Shown piece by piece: positions 15,911 to 25,288 of a DNA stretch of 64,000 bases; the stretch's first letter is position 1; every line of letters starts with the position of its first letter. Source of the stretch: Lachnospiraceae bacterium (lineage in GTDB: Bacteria > Bacillota > Clostridia > Lachnospirales > Lachnospiraceae); the NCBI GenBank assembly GCA_024696945.1, contig JAILGF010000060.1, forward strand, positions 1 to 64,000, given 5' to 3'. A program made the position numbers and the translations under genes. The notes under the pieces are model-generated. The model saw nothing but the letters and a program-made list of their open reading frames with translations, was not told the origin of the DNA and made no database searches.

Positions 15911-18331
15911 ATGAAGTATGGTTATTTTGATGATGTAAACAGAGAATATTGCATTACCACCCCTTTTACCCCGCTTCCCTGGATCAATTACCTTGGAAAT
16001 GACGGATTCTTCGGACTGATTTCAAATACCGCAGGAGGATACTGCTTCTATCGCGATGCAAAGCTTAGACGTATCACCAGGTATCGTTACAACAATATAC
16101 CCAATGATATCGGAGGAAGATTATATTATATCAAGGACGGCAATACCGTTTGGAGTCCCGCATATCGTCCTGCAGAAACAGAACTTGACAGTTATGAGTG
16201 CAGGCATGGTATGGGATATACCACCTTTAACAGTACCAAAAACGGCGTAAATGCAAAGCTTACTTTCTTTGTTCCGTTAGGAGATGCGTGCGAGCTTCAT
16301 CGCTTAGAGGTAGTAAATAATTCAAATGAGACCAAGGAGCTTACTCTTTACAGCGGTATCGAGTGGTGTCTTTGGAATGCGGTTGATGATTCACAGAACT
16401 ATCAGAGAAACTTAAGCATCGGTGAGCTTGAGGTTATCGGAAGCACTATCTATCACAAGACAGAGTTCCGCGAGAGACGTAATCACTATGCATTCTTTAC
16501 CGTAAATACCGAAGTTGACGGCTTTGATACAGACCGTGATGTATTCCTTGGCGCAGGCCGTGCTTGGAATAATCCTGTACAGGTTGAAGAAGGTAAGAGC
16601 GGAAATACCGTTGCATCAGGCTGGTATCCTATTGCAAGCCATTCTATAAAGGTTACTTTAGCTCCCGGTGAGAAGAAGTCCTATGTATTCCAGTTAGGAT
16701 ACATTGAGGTTCCCAGAGATCAGAAGTGGGAGTCAAAGGGCGTTATCAATAAAAAGCCTGCTATTGAGCTTATCAATAAATATAATTCAGATGCAGCATT
16801 TGATGCAGCATTTAAGGCACTTAAGGATTATTGGGACAATCTGCTTTCAATCTATCATGTTGAGAGTAAGGACGAGAAGGTTAACCGTATGGTCAATATC
16901 TGGCATCAGTACCAGGTAATGGTTACATTCAACATGAGTCGTTCCGCATCGTACTGGGAGACCGGTATCGGACGTGGTATGGGCTTCAGAGATTCTTGCC
17001 AGGACCTTCTGGGATTCATGCATCTTATCCCTGAAAGAGCAAGGGACAGAATTATCGATATCGCATCCATCCAGTTTGAGAACGGTTCAACATATCATCA
17101 GTATCAGCCTCTTACCAAGCGTGGTAATGCAGATATAGGCGGCGGCTTTAACGATGACCCGTTATGGCTTGTAGCTTGTACAGCAGCTTACATCCGTGAG
17201 ACAGGTGACACAACAATACTTGATCATCCTACACCTTTCAACAATGTTGAAGGCAGCGAGAAGCCTCTTATGGAGCATCTCCGCAGGAGTATCAACTTTA
17301 CCATCAATAACAAGGGACCTCACGGTCTGCCTCTTATCGGACGTGCAGACTGGAATGACTGTCTGAACCTTAACTGCTTCTCAGAGGAGCCCGGTGAGTC
17401 CTTCCAGACATTTGGACCCAGCGAGGGACCTGTTGCAGAGTCTGTATTTATCGCAGGTATGTTTGTTAAGTACGGCAAGGAATATGCTGATATCTGTGAC
17501 TATGTAGGACTTACTGATGAGGCAAAGAGCATCAGGGCTGAGGTAGAGAAGGTTAAGACTGCTACCGAAGAGTTCGGATGGGACGGCGAATGGTTCCTTC
17601 GTGCATACGATGCATACGGAAACAAGGTTGGTTCAAATGAATGCGAAGAAGGTAAGATCTTCATCGAGCCCCAGGGCTTCTGTACCATGGCAGGTATCGG
17701 TCAGGAGAAGGGCTTCGGTGCAAAGGCTCTTGATTCATTATACAAGTACCTTGTAAATGATTATGGTATCGAGATCTTAGCACCCTGCTATACCACCTAT
17801 CATGTTGAACTTGGTGAGATTTCTTCGTATCCGCCCGGATACAAGGAGAACGGTGCAATTTTTACTCACAACAATCCCTGGTGTTCAGTGGCTGCTACTG
17901 TTATCGGTGATGCTGAGAAGGCATTCGATATCTACAAGAGAAGCTGTCCTGCATTCTTAGAGGATGTGAGCGAGATCCATCGTACCGAGCCTTATGTATA
18001 CAGCCAGATGATCGCAGGCCGTGCCGCTGTTCATTACGGCGAGGCTAAGAACTCATTCCTTACAGGTACCGCAGCATGGGTTGTAGTTGATATCACACAG
18101 GCTATTCTCGGAGTTCAGCCTACATTACAGGGCCTTGCGATCAAGCCTTGCGTTACAAAGGATTTCGGCAGCTACAAGGTTACACGTAAATATCGTGGTG
18201 CAGAATATGACATTAACGTTATCCAGGACGGAAGCGGCAAGGGTCTTGTTGTTGACGGCGTAAGTGTTGACGGAAATCTTGTTCCTGTTACGGCCGGTAA
18301 GAAGGAATACAAAGTAGAGTATTATATCTGA
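15911..18331 (+). CDS. cbp: Cellobiose phosphorylase (GH94)
   Basis: 806 residues, the usual length for GH94 cellobiose phosphorylases, which split cellobiose with phosphate into glucose 1-phosphate and glucose in the cytoplasm and so save ATP. The N-terminus (YGYFDDVNREYCITTP, PWINYLGNDGFF, GGYCFYRDAKLRRITRYRYNN) follows the clostridial cellobiose phosphorylase pattern closely. The (alpha/alpha)6 barrel carries GRADWNDCLNL with the expected catalytic Asp (about residue 483), QYQPLTKRGN and NGAIFTHNNPW. No signal peptide. Codon choice is strongly biased, suggesting high expression. It is monocistronic or leads the zinc-ribbon gene 58 bases on. Confidence 0.93.
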   Translation: MKYGYFDDVNREYCITTPFTPLPWINYLGNDGFFGLISNTAGGYCFYRDAKLRRITRYRYNNIPNDIGGRLYYIKDGNTVWSPAYRPAETELDSYECRHGMGYTTFNSTKNGVNAKLTFFVPLGDACELHRLEVVNNSNETKELTLYSGIEWCLWNAVDDSQNYQRNLSIGELEVIGSTIYHKTEFRERRNHYAFFTVNTEVDGFDTDRDVFLGAGRAWNNPVQVEEGKSGNTVASGWYPIASHSIKVTLAPGEKKSYVFQLGYIEVPRDQKWESKGVINKKPAIELINKYNSDAAFDAAFKALKDYWDNLLSIYHVESKDEKVNRMVNIWHQYQVMVTFNMSRSASYWETGIGRGMGFRDSCQDLLGFMHLIPERARDRIIDIASIQFENGSTYHQYQPLTKRGNADIGGGFNDDPLWLVACTAAYIRETGDTTILDHPTPFNNVEGSEKPLMEHLRRSINFTINNKGPHGLPLIGRADWNDCLNLNCFSEEPGESFQTFGPSEGPVAESVFIAGMFVKYGKEYADICDYVGLTDEAKSIRAEVEKVKTATEEFGWDGEWFLRAYDAYGNKVGSNECEEGKIFIEPQGFCTMAGIGQEKGFGAKALDSLYKYLVNDYGIEILAPCYTTYHVELGEISSYPPGYKENGAIFTHNNPWCSVAATVIGDAEKAFDIYKRSCPAFLEDVSEIHRTEPYVYSQMIAGRAAVHYGEAKNSFLTGTAAWVVVDITQAILGVQPTLQGLAIKPCVTKDFGSYKVTRKYRGAEYDINVIQDGSGKGLVVDGVSVDGNLVPVTAGKKEYKVEYYI

Positions 18332-18389
18332 TATTAAATCTTTCGTTTTTGTATAAAGGGGGAAATACATTTAATACGGAGGAATATCT

Positions 18390-20579
18390 ATGATATGTGA
18401 TAAATGTGGCAGTCAGATACCTAACGGAAGTATTTTCTGTACGTCCTGCGGTAAAAAGCTTAAACCTGTTGAAAAGGCGGAGAAGCTTTCTCAGGATGAA
18501 GCTAAAAATGAACTTGCCAGGGCTAACGAAGCCGCTGCTGATGTAGTGGCTTCTGCCAATGCCGAAGCGGCAAAGGTTGCGGAAGAGTATTCGCAGGCGA
18601 TAAAGAATGTAAGTACGGACTTCCATGAGACGGTAGCCAAAGCCGGAAATTCCGTAGCGGAAATAACGGGTGTTGAGGCACAGACGGATACTGTTGCGCT
18701 TCCGGTGCCTTCAGAGGAAGTTATTCCGGAAGAGAAGGAAAATACGTTACCAGCCCCTTTGGAAAATGTTCCGGCAGTTACAGAGGGTGAAACAGGTGAT
18801 GCAGTACCGGAAAATACTGAAGATAATACTCAGCTTCCTGTTGAAAATAAAAATGCTCCCGCAGAACGCCCCGTGCCCAGTCAGGCAGTGGCTAATGAAA
18901 AGAGGCAGTCTCCGGAGATCAAAGCGGGTAAGAGCATTCCTGCAGGCATGATAATCCTTGGAACATTGGGCCTTATCGTGGTTATTGTGGCATGTATCTT
19001 CATATTTTCGGGATCTGCCAGGAATGGTATAAAAAAGCTTTTCCTGTCGGATGAGAATTATTTCAGGTCTGTTGAGAAAAATGCTGTACTCGATATCGTT
19101 GATGATCTGAGCGTTGCATACGATGATGATTTCCTCGGAGCGCTTGATTTTATGAAATCCGAGTATGCTCTTAATATTGATGTTGACGTGAAGGACGAGG
19201 CTGAGGATTTTTTGGAGGCCTTATATAAGAAAAACAGAGATGTCGATCTTTCATGGATAAAAACAGCAAATGCCGAGATGAATCTGAAAATGAAGGATAA
19301 GATGTTCCAAGCAAAAGGAGAGATAAGTGTAAACAAGAAAGATCTTGGAAGTTTTGACTATATCGGAAATCTCAACGAAAATAAGTATTATTTCGGTATT
19401 CCGATTCTTTCCAAGGAATATGCTTCAGTTGATAAGTCAATGGAAATAGACTTGGATGCAATCTCTTCAAATATCGGAACTTTCAATCTTAAAACACTTG
19501 TTGATTCAACCGCTTTTCAGGATGCCCTTCCTTCAAAGAAGGAACTTAACAGGATAGTTGAAAAATATCTGGACATAGCACTTGAAAAAATAACCAGGAT
19601 CAAGTTTTATGAAGATCAGGTTCTTGAAGCAGGAAAGGTAAAGAACAGATATCTCATGATCTCGGCAGCTCTTGACGAAGATCTGCAGCCTGAGATCTAT
19701 GATGCCATCCTTAAGGAGCTTTCAAAGGATGACGAGGTTCTTGCAATTATCAACAGGATTGAGAAAACAGGTGTGTTCGGTGACAGCATTACTGCTGACA
19801 AATTCCTTGACTGGATCGAAGAGACCCAGGATAATCTGTACAACAGACCGTATACGTTCATGACCTTAAATATCTGGGTTGATGATACGGGTAAAGTGGT
19901 CGGTCAGCAGATCGTTGATGACAACGGTACCGGATATACATACAAGTACGTTATAAATGAGGGCAATTTCGGCTTCGAAGCTTTCTATGCAAAGAAGAAT
20001 AAGGTGAGGGATAACGTCGTTGCATCAGGTACTATCAGCGGCAGTTCGGTTACAGGTAATTTTGCTTACTATACAAATAGCGGAAAAGAAGCTTTGTCAC
20101 TTGATTTTTCCGATGTTGACGTGATAGATCTCCTTCGCGGCAATCCCAACGGTACATTGCTCCTTGATATCTATGATATGACTGGCGACAAGCAGTTTAA
20201 GGGATTAAAGCTTACTGTGGAATTTGATATAACATTAAAGAAGTCGACAGCAAACTTTAAGCTTTCCGATGCCGGAAAGACAATTATCGAGGCAGATGCC
20301 ACACTTAAGAAGTCTTCTGCAGGAACCGTTAAGGAGCCCGGCAAGATTATTGAAGTCGATAAGAACAACAATCTGGCAGCTTGGTACAACAATTTTGACT
20401 GGAGTACGGTTCTTAAGAATGCTGACAAGGCAAATATGCCTTCAAGATATTACCGTCAGCTTGAAAAATGGTCGGAATCCGGGTTTGATTCGTTCTATTC
20501 GGGAATGAGCGGACTTCTTCCTTCATTCATTTTCGGAGAACGTGCTTATTCATCCATATACGATGATTTCGATGATTGA
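18390..20579 (+). CDS. Zinc-ribbon membrane protein with large C-terminal domain
   Basis: 729 residues with a perfect GGAGGAAT site. The N-terminus is a double-Cys zinc ribbon (CDKCGSQIPNGSIFCTSCGKKL), followed by an Ala/Glu/Pro-rich, partly coiled segment (about 35-180), one membrane helix (MIILGTLGLIVVIVACIFIF, about 188-207), and a roughly 520-residue mixed alpha/beta domain with no motif I know. Zinc-ribbon plus single-helix proteins of this kind are common and mostly uncharacterised in Clostridia; topology is predicted as zinc ribbon in the cytoplasm and the large domain outside. It is 37 bases ahead of another membrane protein and probably co-transcribed. Confidence 0.75.
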   Translation: MICDKCGSQIPNGSIFCTSCGKKLKPVEKAEKLSQDEAKNELARANEAAADVVASANAEAAKVAEEYSQAIKNVSTDFHETVAKAGNSVAEITGVEAQTDTVALPVPSEEVIPEEKENTLPAPLENVPAVTEGETGDAVPENTEDNTQLPVENKNAPAERPVPSQAVANEKRQSPEIKAGKSIPAGMIILGTLGLIVVIVACIFIFSGSARNGIKKLFLSDENYFRSVEKNAVLDIVDDLSVAYDDDFLGALDFMKSEYALNIDVDVKDEAEDFLEALYKKNRDVDLSWIKTANAEMNLKMKDKMFQAKGEISVNKKDLGSFDYIGNLNENKYYFGIPILSKEYASVDKSMEIDLDAISSNIGTFNLKTLVDSTAFQDALPSKKELNRIVEKYLDIALEKITRIKFYEDQVLEAGKVKNRYLMISAALDEDLQPEIYDAILKELSKDDEVLAIINRIEKTGVFGDSITADKFLDWIEETQDNLYNRPYTFMTLNIWVDDTGKVVGQQIVDDNGTGYTYKYVINEGNFGFEAFYAKKNKVRDNVVASGTISGSSVTGNFAYYTNSGKEALSLDFSDVDVIDLLRGNPNGTLLLDIYDMTGDKQFKGLKLTVEFDITLKKSTANFKLSDAGKTIIEADATLKKSSAGTVKEPGKIIEVDKNNNLAAWYNNFDWSTVLKNADKANMPSRYYRQLEKWSESGFDSFYSGMSGLLPSFIFGERAYSSIYDDFDD

Positions 20580-20615
20580 AAGTCTGAAACATAAGGAAAT
20601 ACGGAGTTTTAAATA

Positions 20616-21929
20616 ATGTTTAATAAATTAAAAAAAGGAGCGGGCGTATTCTTTAGCCTGCTTCTTGTACTGATTTTACTTCCTTGCAGCGTTGTTTATG
20701 CTGAGGAAACGACAACGGACAGTTATCCCATGCAGTATCTTGAGATAACCGTTCCTGATTATTATGCTCACGTTACCGTTAATACAAAGGATTCTGACAT
20801 TGCTTGGACCGAAGTTAACGTTACGGATCCTTCTACAATGAAAACCGGCTTTAAGAATTCCGGAATATATGCCATGTATGTGAATAAGAATACAAATTCA
20901 TCCATATATCTGGCAGGCATATCCAATGAAGAAACCCTGAAAGTATTTGACATTACAAAGTACAGTGACGAGGAAATCATTGAATACGGTAAAACCTGGG
21001 TTCCTACGGAAAATGTTAAATCCTGTAATGTGACGGCCTATAAGCATCCACAGATGAATATGTTCAAGATGGAAATTGCTTATGAGGGTGAAAATGAGGA
21101 TAAGCAGATTGTTTACGCTACCATAGTGAACGGAATGATCCTTGAATTCAGCATGGATACCACAACGCGTATCGGTGCCCTGAGAGATGATATCCTGCAG
21201 GAGCTTATAGGCGGCGTTCATATGACAAAGATGATGACATATGACGAATATGCAGCTTCCGTCAGAAAAACATGGCTTACGATCGGATGCTTTTTCGGAG
21301 CGGGAATCCTTTTGATGGTGATCTTTTTCGTGGTAAACAAGATTACACAGAAAAAGAGAAAGCTTCGTGTAAATGCCGTATCCGAGAACCTTCTTTCATT
21401 CAGAAAGAGAAAACAGGCCGGTGAGGTTGACACACAGAAAGTCCTTTATGAGATAGAAACGGACTACAACAAGGAATTGGTTCAGTCTTATTCGACTTAT
21501 AATTCCTGGTTAAGAAACGGAAAAAGAGATTTTGTTATGGCGTTGATCTATGTATTAGTTGTGGGTTACGCCGTCTATCTCGGCAGCAAGCTGATGCTTA
21601 TCATTGGTGTTGCAGCAGCTCTGATCATCCTTTATATCAAGTATTCGGGCTGTGAAAAGTATACCGACAATCTTATTAAGCGATATGACCTGAAGAAAAA
21701 GAAGTCTGTGACGGCTACATACAGATTCTATGATGAATATTTTACAATGTCGGGAATAGAATCCATTTCCGAATATATTTATAAGCAGGTATTCAAGGTA
21801 GCCAACTATAAGGGATATATGCTTCTTTATATTTCTGAAGAGAGCGCATTGGTAATTGACGTCGAGAAGGTCCCTGAGGAAAACAGGATAGACTTTATAA
21901 GAATGATTTTAGAAAAATCACGGATATAA
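20616..21929 (+). CDS. Membrane protein with YcxB-like C-terminus
   Basis: 437 residues. The N-terminus is a signal peptide (LKKGAGVFFSLLLVLILLP, cleavage near VVYAEE), then an extracellular domain of about 180 residues, a membrane helix (TIGCFFGAGILLMVIFFVV, about 222-242), a cytoplasmic loop, a helical hairpin (FVMALIYVLVVGYAVYL..LMLIIGVAAALIILYI, about 305-350) and a C-terminal beta domain (TATYRFYDEYFTMSG ... YMLLYISEESALVID) resembling YcxB-like domains. Function unknown. It follows the zinc-ribbon gene closely, so the two may act together at the envelope. Confidence 0.7.
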   Translation: MFNKLKKGAGVFFSLLLVLILLPCSVVYAEETTTDSYPMQYLEITVPDYYAHVTVNTKDSDIAWTEVNVTDPSTMKTGFKNSGIYAMYVNKNTNSSIYLAGISNEETLKVFDITKYSDEEIIEYGKTWVPTENVKSCNVTAYKHPQMNMFKMEIAYEGENEDKQIVYATIVNGMILEFSMDTTTRIGALRDDILQELIGGVHMTKMMTYDEYAASVRKTWLTIGCFFGAGILLMVIFFVVNKITQKKRKLRVNAVSENLLSFRKRKQAGEVDTQKVLYEIETDYNKELVQSYSTYNSWLRNGKRDFVMALIYVLVVGYAVYLGSKLMLIIGVAAALIILYIKYSGCEKYTDNLIKRYDLKKKKSVTATYRFYDEYFTMSGIESISEYIYKQVFKVANYKGYMLLYISEESALVIDVEKVPEENRIDFIRMILEKSRI

Positions 21930-21977
21930 TTTAAAAATCAATATTTATGTTAGAAAGGACTAAGGAAAGGTAACAAA

Positions 21978-23765
21978 ATGACACAGTCAAGAACACACAA
22001 TTGTAATGAGCTTCGTATAGGGGATGTCGGTAAAACGGTTACCCTGTGCGGCTGGTACGAAAACATGCGTAAGGTCAGCAAGACGCTTGGATTTCTGGTT
22101 TTAAGGGATTATTACGGAACTACTCAGATCGTAGTTGAAACCGAAGATATGATGAATATCATTGACGGTATCAATAATGAATCCACTATTTCTGTTACAG
22201 GAACAGTTAGAGAGAGAAGCAGCAAGAATGCAAATCTTCCTACAGGTGATATCGAAGTTGTTCCCGAGAAGATCGAGATCCTCGGAAAGTGTATTTACAA
22301 TGAACTTCCTTTTGAAATCAACAGATCCAAAGAGGCAGATGAGAATACAAGACTTAAATACAGATTCCTTGACTTACGTAATCCTGAGGTTAAGAGTAAG
22401 ATAGTTCTTAGGAGTAAGGTTGTTGCTTCGTTAAGAAAAGCTATGACCGAAGAGGGCTTTTTGGAGATCACAACACCTATACTTACCGCCTCTTCACCGG
22501 AGGGGGCAAGGGATTACATCGTTCCTTCGAGAAAGTTCCCCGGAAAGTTTTATGCACTTCCGCAGGCTCCTCAGCAGTTTAAGCAGCTGCTTATGACTTC
22601 GGGCTTTGACAGATATTTCCAGGTTGCTCCTTGCTTTAGAGATGAGGATGCGCGCGGCGACAGGACTCCGGGCGAGTTCTATCAGCTTGATATGGAAATG
22701 GCTTTTGCAACTCAGGATGATGTTCTGGGTGTTCTTGAGAAGGTAGTTACTCCTGTTTTTGAGGAATACGGAATTTATAAGAGAGTTTCTCCCGCACCTT
22801 ACAAGAGGATACCTTATCGTGAGGCTATGGAGAAGTACGGTACCGACAAGCCCGACCTTAGAATTGATCTGGAATTAAAGGATGCTACCGATGTCCTTTC
22901 CGATATCGGCTTTGATCCTTTTAAGGGAAAGAAAATAAAGGTTGTACCTGTTTCGAACTTTACCGCTACCAGAAAGCAGATAGATCAGTTGATCGCTGAT
23001 GTTGAGGTTCAGACCGCTCAGAAGACATATTGGTTCAGACTTGATGAGCAGGGTGAGATCGTAGGCGGTATCGCTAAGTTTGTACAGCCCGTTAAGGAGC
23101 AGGTAATCGCTGCGCTTGATCTGAAGCCCGGTTATTTTGTTGGTATTGCCGCATGTGACAAGCTTGATATGGCTCAAAAGACCGCAGGTGTTATGAGATC
23201 TAAGCTTGGTGTTCTGTGTCCCGACCATATGGATAAGGAACAGTACCAGTTATGCTGGATAGTTGATTTCCCGATGTACGAGATAGGTGAGGAGTCCGGT
23301 GAGCTTGAATTCTGTCATAATCCTTTCTCAATGCCTAACGGCGGTCTTGATATCTTAGAAAAGGCTGAGAGAGGCGAGGTTGATCCTCTGACGATCAATG
23401 CTTTCCAGTACGACCTGGTAATTAATGGATATGAGTCTGCTTCAGGTGCAGTCCGTAACCACAATCCCGAGATAATGGTCAAGGCATTTAATCTTGTTGG
23501 CCTTGGTGAGGAAGAGGTTAAGTCAAAGTTCCCTGCAATGTACAATGCTTTCTGTTACGGTGCACCGCCTCATGCAGGTGCAGCTCCCGGAGTTGACAGA
23601 ATGATAATGCTGCTTACCGGCGAGGAGTCGATCAGAGAGGTTATTCCGTTCCCTATGAACGGAAAAGCACAGGATGTTATGTGCGGAGCTCCGAGCGAGG
23701 TTACAGAGAAGCAGCTTAAGGAAGTTCATATAAAGATTGCGGAAGAGGATTTGGAAAAAGCTTAA
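21978..23765 (+). CDS. aspS: Aspartyl-tRNA synthetase
   Basis: 595 residues, the bacterial AspRS length, with N-terminal OB anticodon-binding fold (VTLCGWYENMRKVSKTLGFLVLRD), class II motif 2 (FRDEDARGDRTPGEFYQLD), the GAD insertion domain typical of bacterial AspRS (about 280-420) and motif 3 (GAPPHAGAAPGVDRMIMLL). It charges tRNA-Asp (or tRNA-Asp and tRNA-Asn, if the cell uses the amidotransferase route). The start ATG has an AAGGAAAGG site. Confidence 0.97.
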   Translation: MTQSRTHNCNELRIGDVGKTVTLCGWYENMRKVSKTLGFLVLRDYYGTTQIVVETEDMMNIIDGINNESTISVTGTVRERSSKNANLPTGDIEVVPEKIEILGKCIYNELPFEINRSKEADENTRLKYRFLDLRNPEVKSKIVLRSKVVASLRKAMTEEGFLEITTPILTASSPEGARDYIVPSRKFPGKFYALPQAPQQFKQLLMTSGFDRYFQVAPCFRDEDARGDRTPGEFYQLDMEMAFATQDDVLGVLEKVVTPVFEEYGIYKRVSPAPYKRIPYREAMEKYGTDKPDLRIDLELKDATDVLSDIGFDPFKGKKIKVVPVSNFTATRKQIDQLIADVEVQTAQKTYWFRLDEQGEIVGGIAKFVQPVKEQVIAALDLKPGYFVGIAACDKLDMAQKTAGVMRSKLGVLCPDHMDKEQYQLCWIVDFPMYEIGEESGELEFCHNPFSMPNGGLDILEKAERGEVDPLTINAFQYDLVINGYESASGAVRNHNPEIMVKAFNLVGLGEEEVKSKFPAMYNAFCYGAPPHAGAAPGVDRMIMLLTGEESIREVIPFPMNGKAQDVMCGAPSEVTEKQLKEVHIKIAEEDLEKA

Positions 23766-23792
23766 AAAAAACAATTCAATATTAACGTGTTA

Positions 23793-23826
23793 TAAAAAAG
23801 AGCCTCCGATTGATACCGGGGGCTCT
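23793..23826 (-). terminator. Minus-strand terminator of the transglutaminase-fold gene
   Basis: Read on the minus strand, AGAGCCCCCG pairs with CGGAGGCTCT (one mismatch or G-U) and runs into TTTTTT. On the plus strand no T-run follows, so it serves the minus-strand gene, not aspS. Confidence 0.75.
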
Positions 23827-23951
23827 GATACTATCTACGATAAGCTGATGCACACAATTGAAGTCAGTATTGTCAATTTCACCGCGAAAACGCTTTCAGA
23901 GCTTCCTCGGTAACAAAATGATGTTATGCTAAGAGGTTGGATATATTTTAA

Positions 23952-25022
23952 TTATATTATATGGATTATGGATTCAAAATCAGAGGATTTAAGTCCGTAG
24001 CCATCAAAGTTTCCTTCAGAACTGAGCTTGTCGGGAACCAATTCTACCTCCCCGTATATGTTGAACATTTTATCGGCACGTTCGTAGTCTTTTGCCGGAT
24101 AGAGATCGGCTCCGGGTACAGAAGCGGTAGGTACCATGCATGGGTCTATGTTTCCGAAGAAGAAATCATGTAATCTAATATCAGTTGTAGTGCCTGCACA
24201 GGACAGTTTTTTATGAAAAGCTTCCGCACCAAAGTCACAATCGACATATATCCAGCCGTATGGAAGAAGATGTACCATGGCCCAATCGTGAGCAATGGCA
24301 TTGTTTGAAATATTATTATCGGAAACTGCCCAGCCTCCCTGCCATCTGGCTGGAATACCGCACATCCTGCACATGGCTGTAAAGGCAATGTTATGGTCAT
24401 CACGGTTCATTTTTCCAAAGTTTTCTGTTATAAAGTCATAGATTTTTCTTGCGATTGATCCGTTTTTGAGACTATTTTCGACATTTACACTATTTTCTTC
24501 GAAGGCTTTAGTGCAGGGTATTGAAAGATTGTTTAAAAACTCGGCATATTCCGGCCTGAATACAATTCCACGGTCTTCAATTACATCAAGAATGCTTACA
24601 GCATCATGAGGAAGGGCAGTATATGATTCACAGCCGCAGTGGTGGTTTTTTGAAAAACGATCGATTTCTGCGTTTGAGAAAACTTTTTGCTCGGTTGAAT
24701 CGACTAAGTCAATATCAGGGTTTACATATGTATGCTCGGAGGTGAAGGCATATTTTACTGAAAAAGGAGTGTTTTCGGTAAGTCTTTCGTTAAAATATAC
24801 ACTTCTTTGAGGATAGTCCTCAACCGAAGCCATTCTGAAGAAGGGTTCTGAATCAAGAAGCTGGCCTTCTCTGAGCCACGAAGCATTTATCGGAGCCGGG
24901 AGATGTACTCTTACGGTACCCGGACGGAAGATATCATCTTTTATTTTTAATGAGATGCAGGCTTCTATATCTAAATGCAATGATTTTTCTTCTATTAATT
25001 TCTGTATATTTGCAATGTTCAT
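23952..25022 (-). CDS. Transglutaminase-fold protein lacking the usual Cys
   Basis: 356 residues. The C-terminal half has the transglutaminase-like signature MCRMCGIPARWQGGW (about 220-235), then AHDWAMVHLLPYGWIYVDCDF, which supplies the His and Asp of the triad. The position where the catalytic Cys normally stands, about 15 residues before GIPAR, falls in MNRDDHN and has no Cys. Either a nearby Cys (in MCRMC) substitutes or the protein is inactive. The N-terminal half (about 1-150) is beta-rich, as in many such proteases and transglutaminases. No signal peptide, so cytoplasmic. An AAAAAGGAAA site precedes the ATG. Confidence 0.75.
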   Translation of the reverse strand: MNIANIQKLIEEKSLHLDIEACISLKIKDDIFRPGTVRVHLPAPINASWLREGQLLDSEPFFRMASVEDYPQRSVYFNERLTENTPFSVKYAFTSEHTYVNPDIDLVDSTEQKVFSNAEIDRFSKNHHCGCESYTALPHDAVSILDVIEDRGIVFRPEYAEFLNNLSIPCTKAFEENSVNVENSLKNGSIARKIYDFITENFGKMNRDDHNIAFTAMCRMCGIPARWQGGWAVSDNNISNNAIAHDWAMVHLLPYGWIYVDCDFGAEAFHKKLSCAGTTTDIRLHDFFFGNIDPCMVPTASVPGADLYPAKDYERADKMFNIYGEVELVPDKLSSEGNFDGYGLKSSDFESIIHII

Positions 25023-25053
25023 TATTTTTCCTTTTTAAATCCTTATGTTATAA

Positions 25054-25081
25054 GATCCTTCGCTGACGCTCAGGATGACAA
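25054..25081. repeat. Possible short dispersed repeat
   Basis: GATCCTTCGCTGACGCTCAGGATGAC is a string I recall as frequent in intergenic DNA of many Firmicutes; ATCCT and AGGAT flank a GC-rich loop. Only one copy lies in this window, so the repeat nature is from memory only. Confidence 0.3.
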
Positions 25082-25201
25082 AGCAAGCTTAACTTTATAA
25101 TATTGGAACCGTAAAGCCGATTAAAAATTATTATAATATAAAAGTTAAGAAATTTCAATCCTAACAAATTCTTTAGTTTTAAAAGAATATTAAAAAAAGT
25201 A

Positions 25202-25230
25202 TTGTAAATTTCCTGATTTTTTAGTAGAAT
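25202..25230 (+). promoter_or_regulatory. Sigma-A-type promoter of the GGDEF gene
   Basis: TTGTAA (25202-25207), 17-base spacer, TAGAAT (25225-25230), about 60 bases before the ATG. The rest of the 266-base gap is A/T-rich and otherwise empty apart from the short repeat. Confidence 0.6.
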
Positions 25231-25288
25231 ATAGAGTAAGATTTTATCGAAATTTGCTTTTCAAAATGATTCGGGGGGATGTTTTGAG

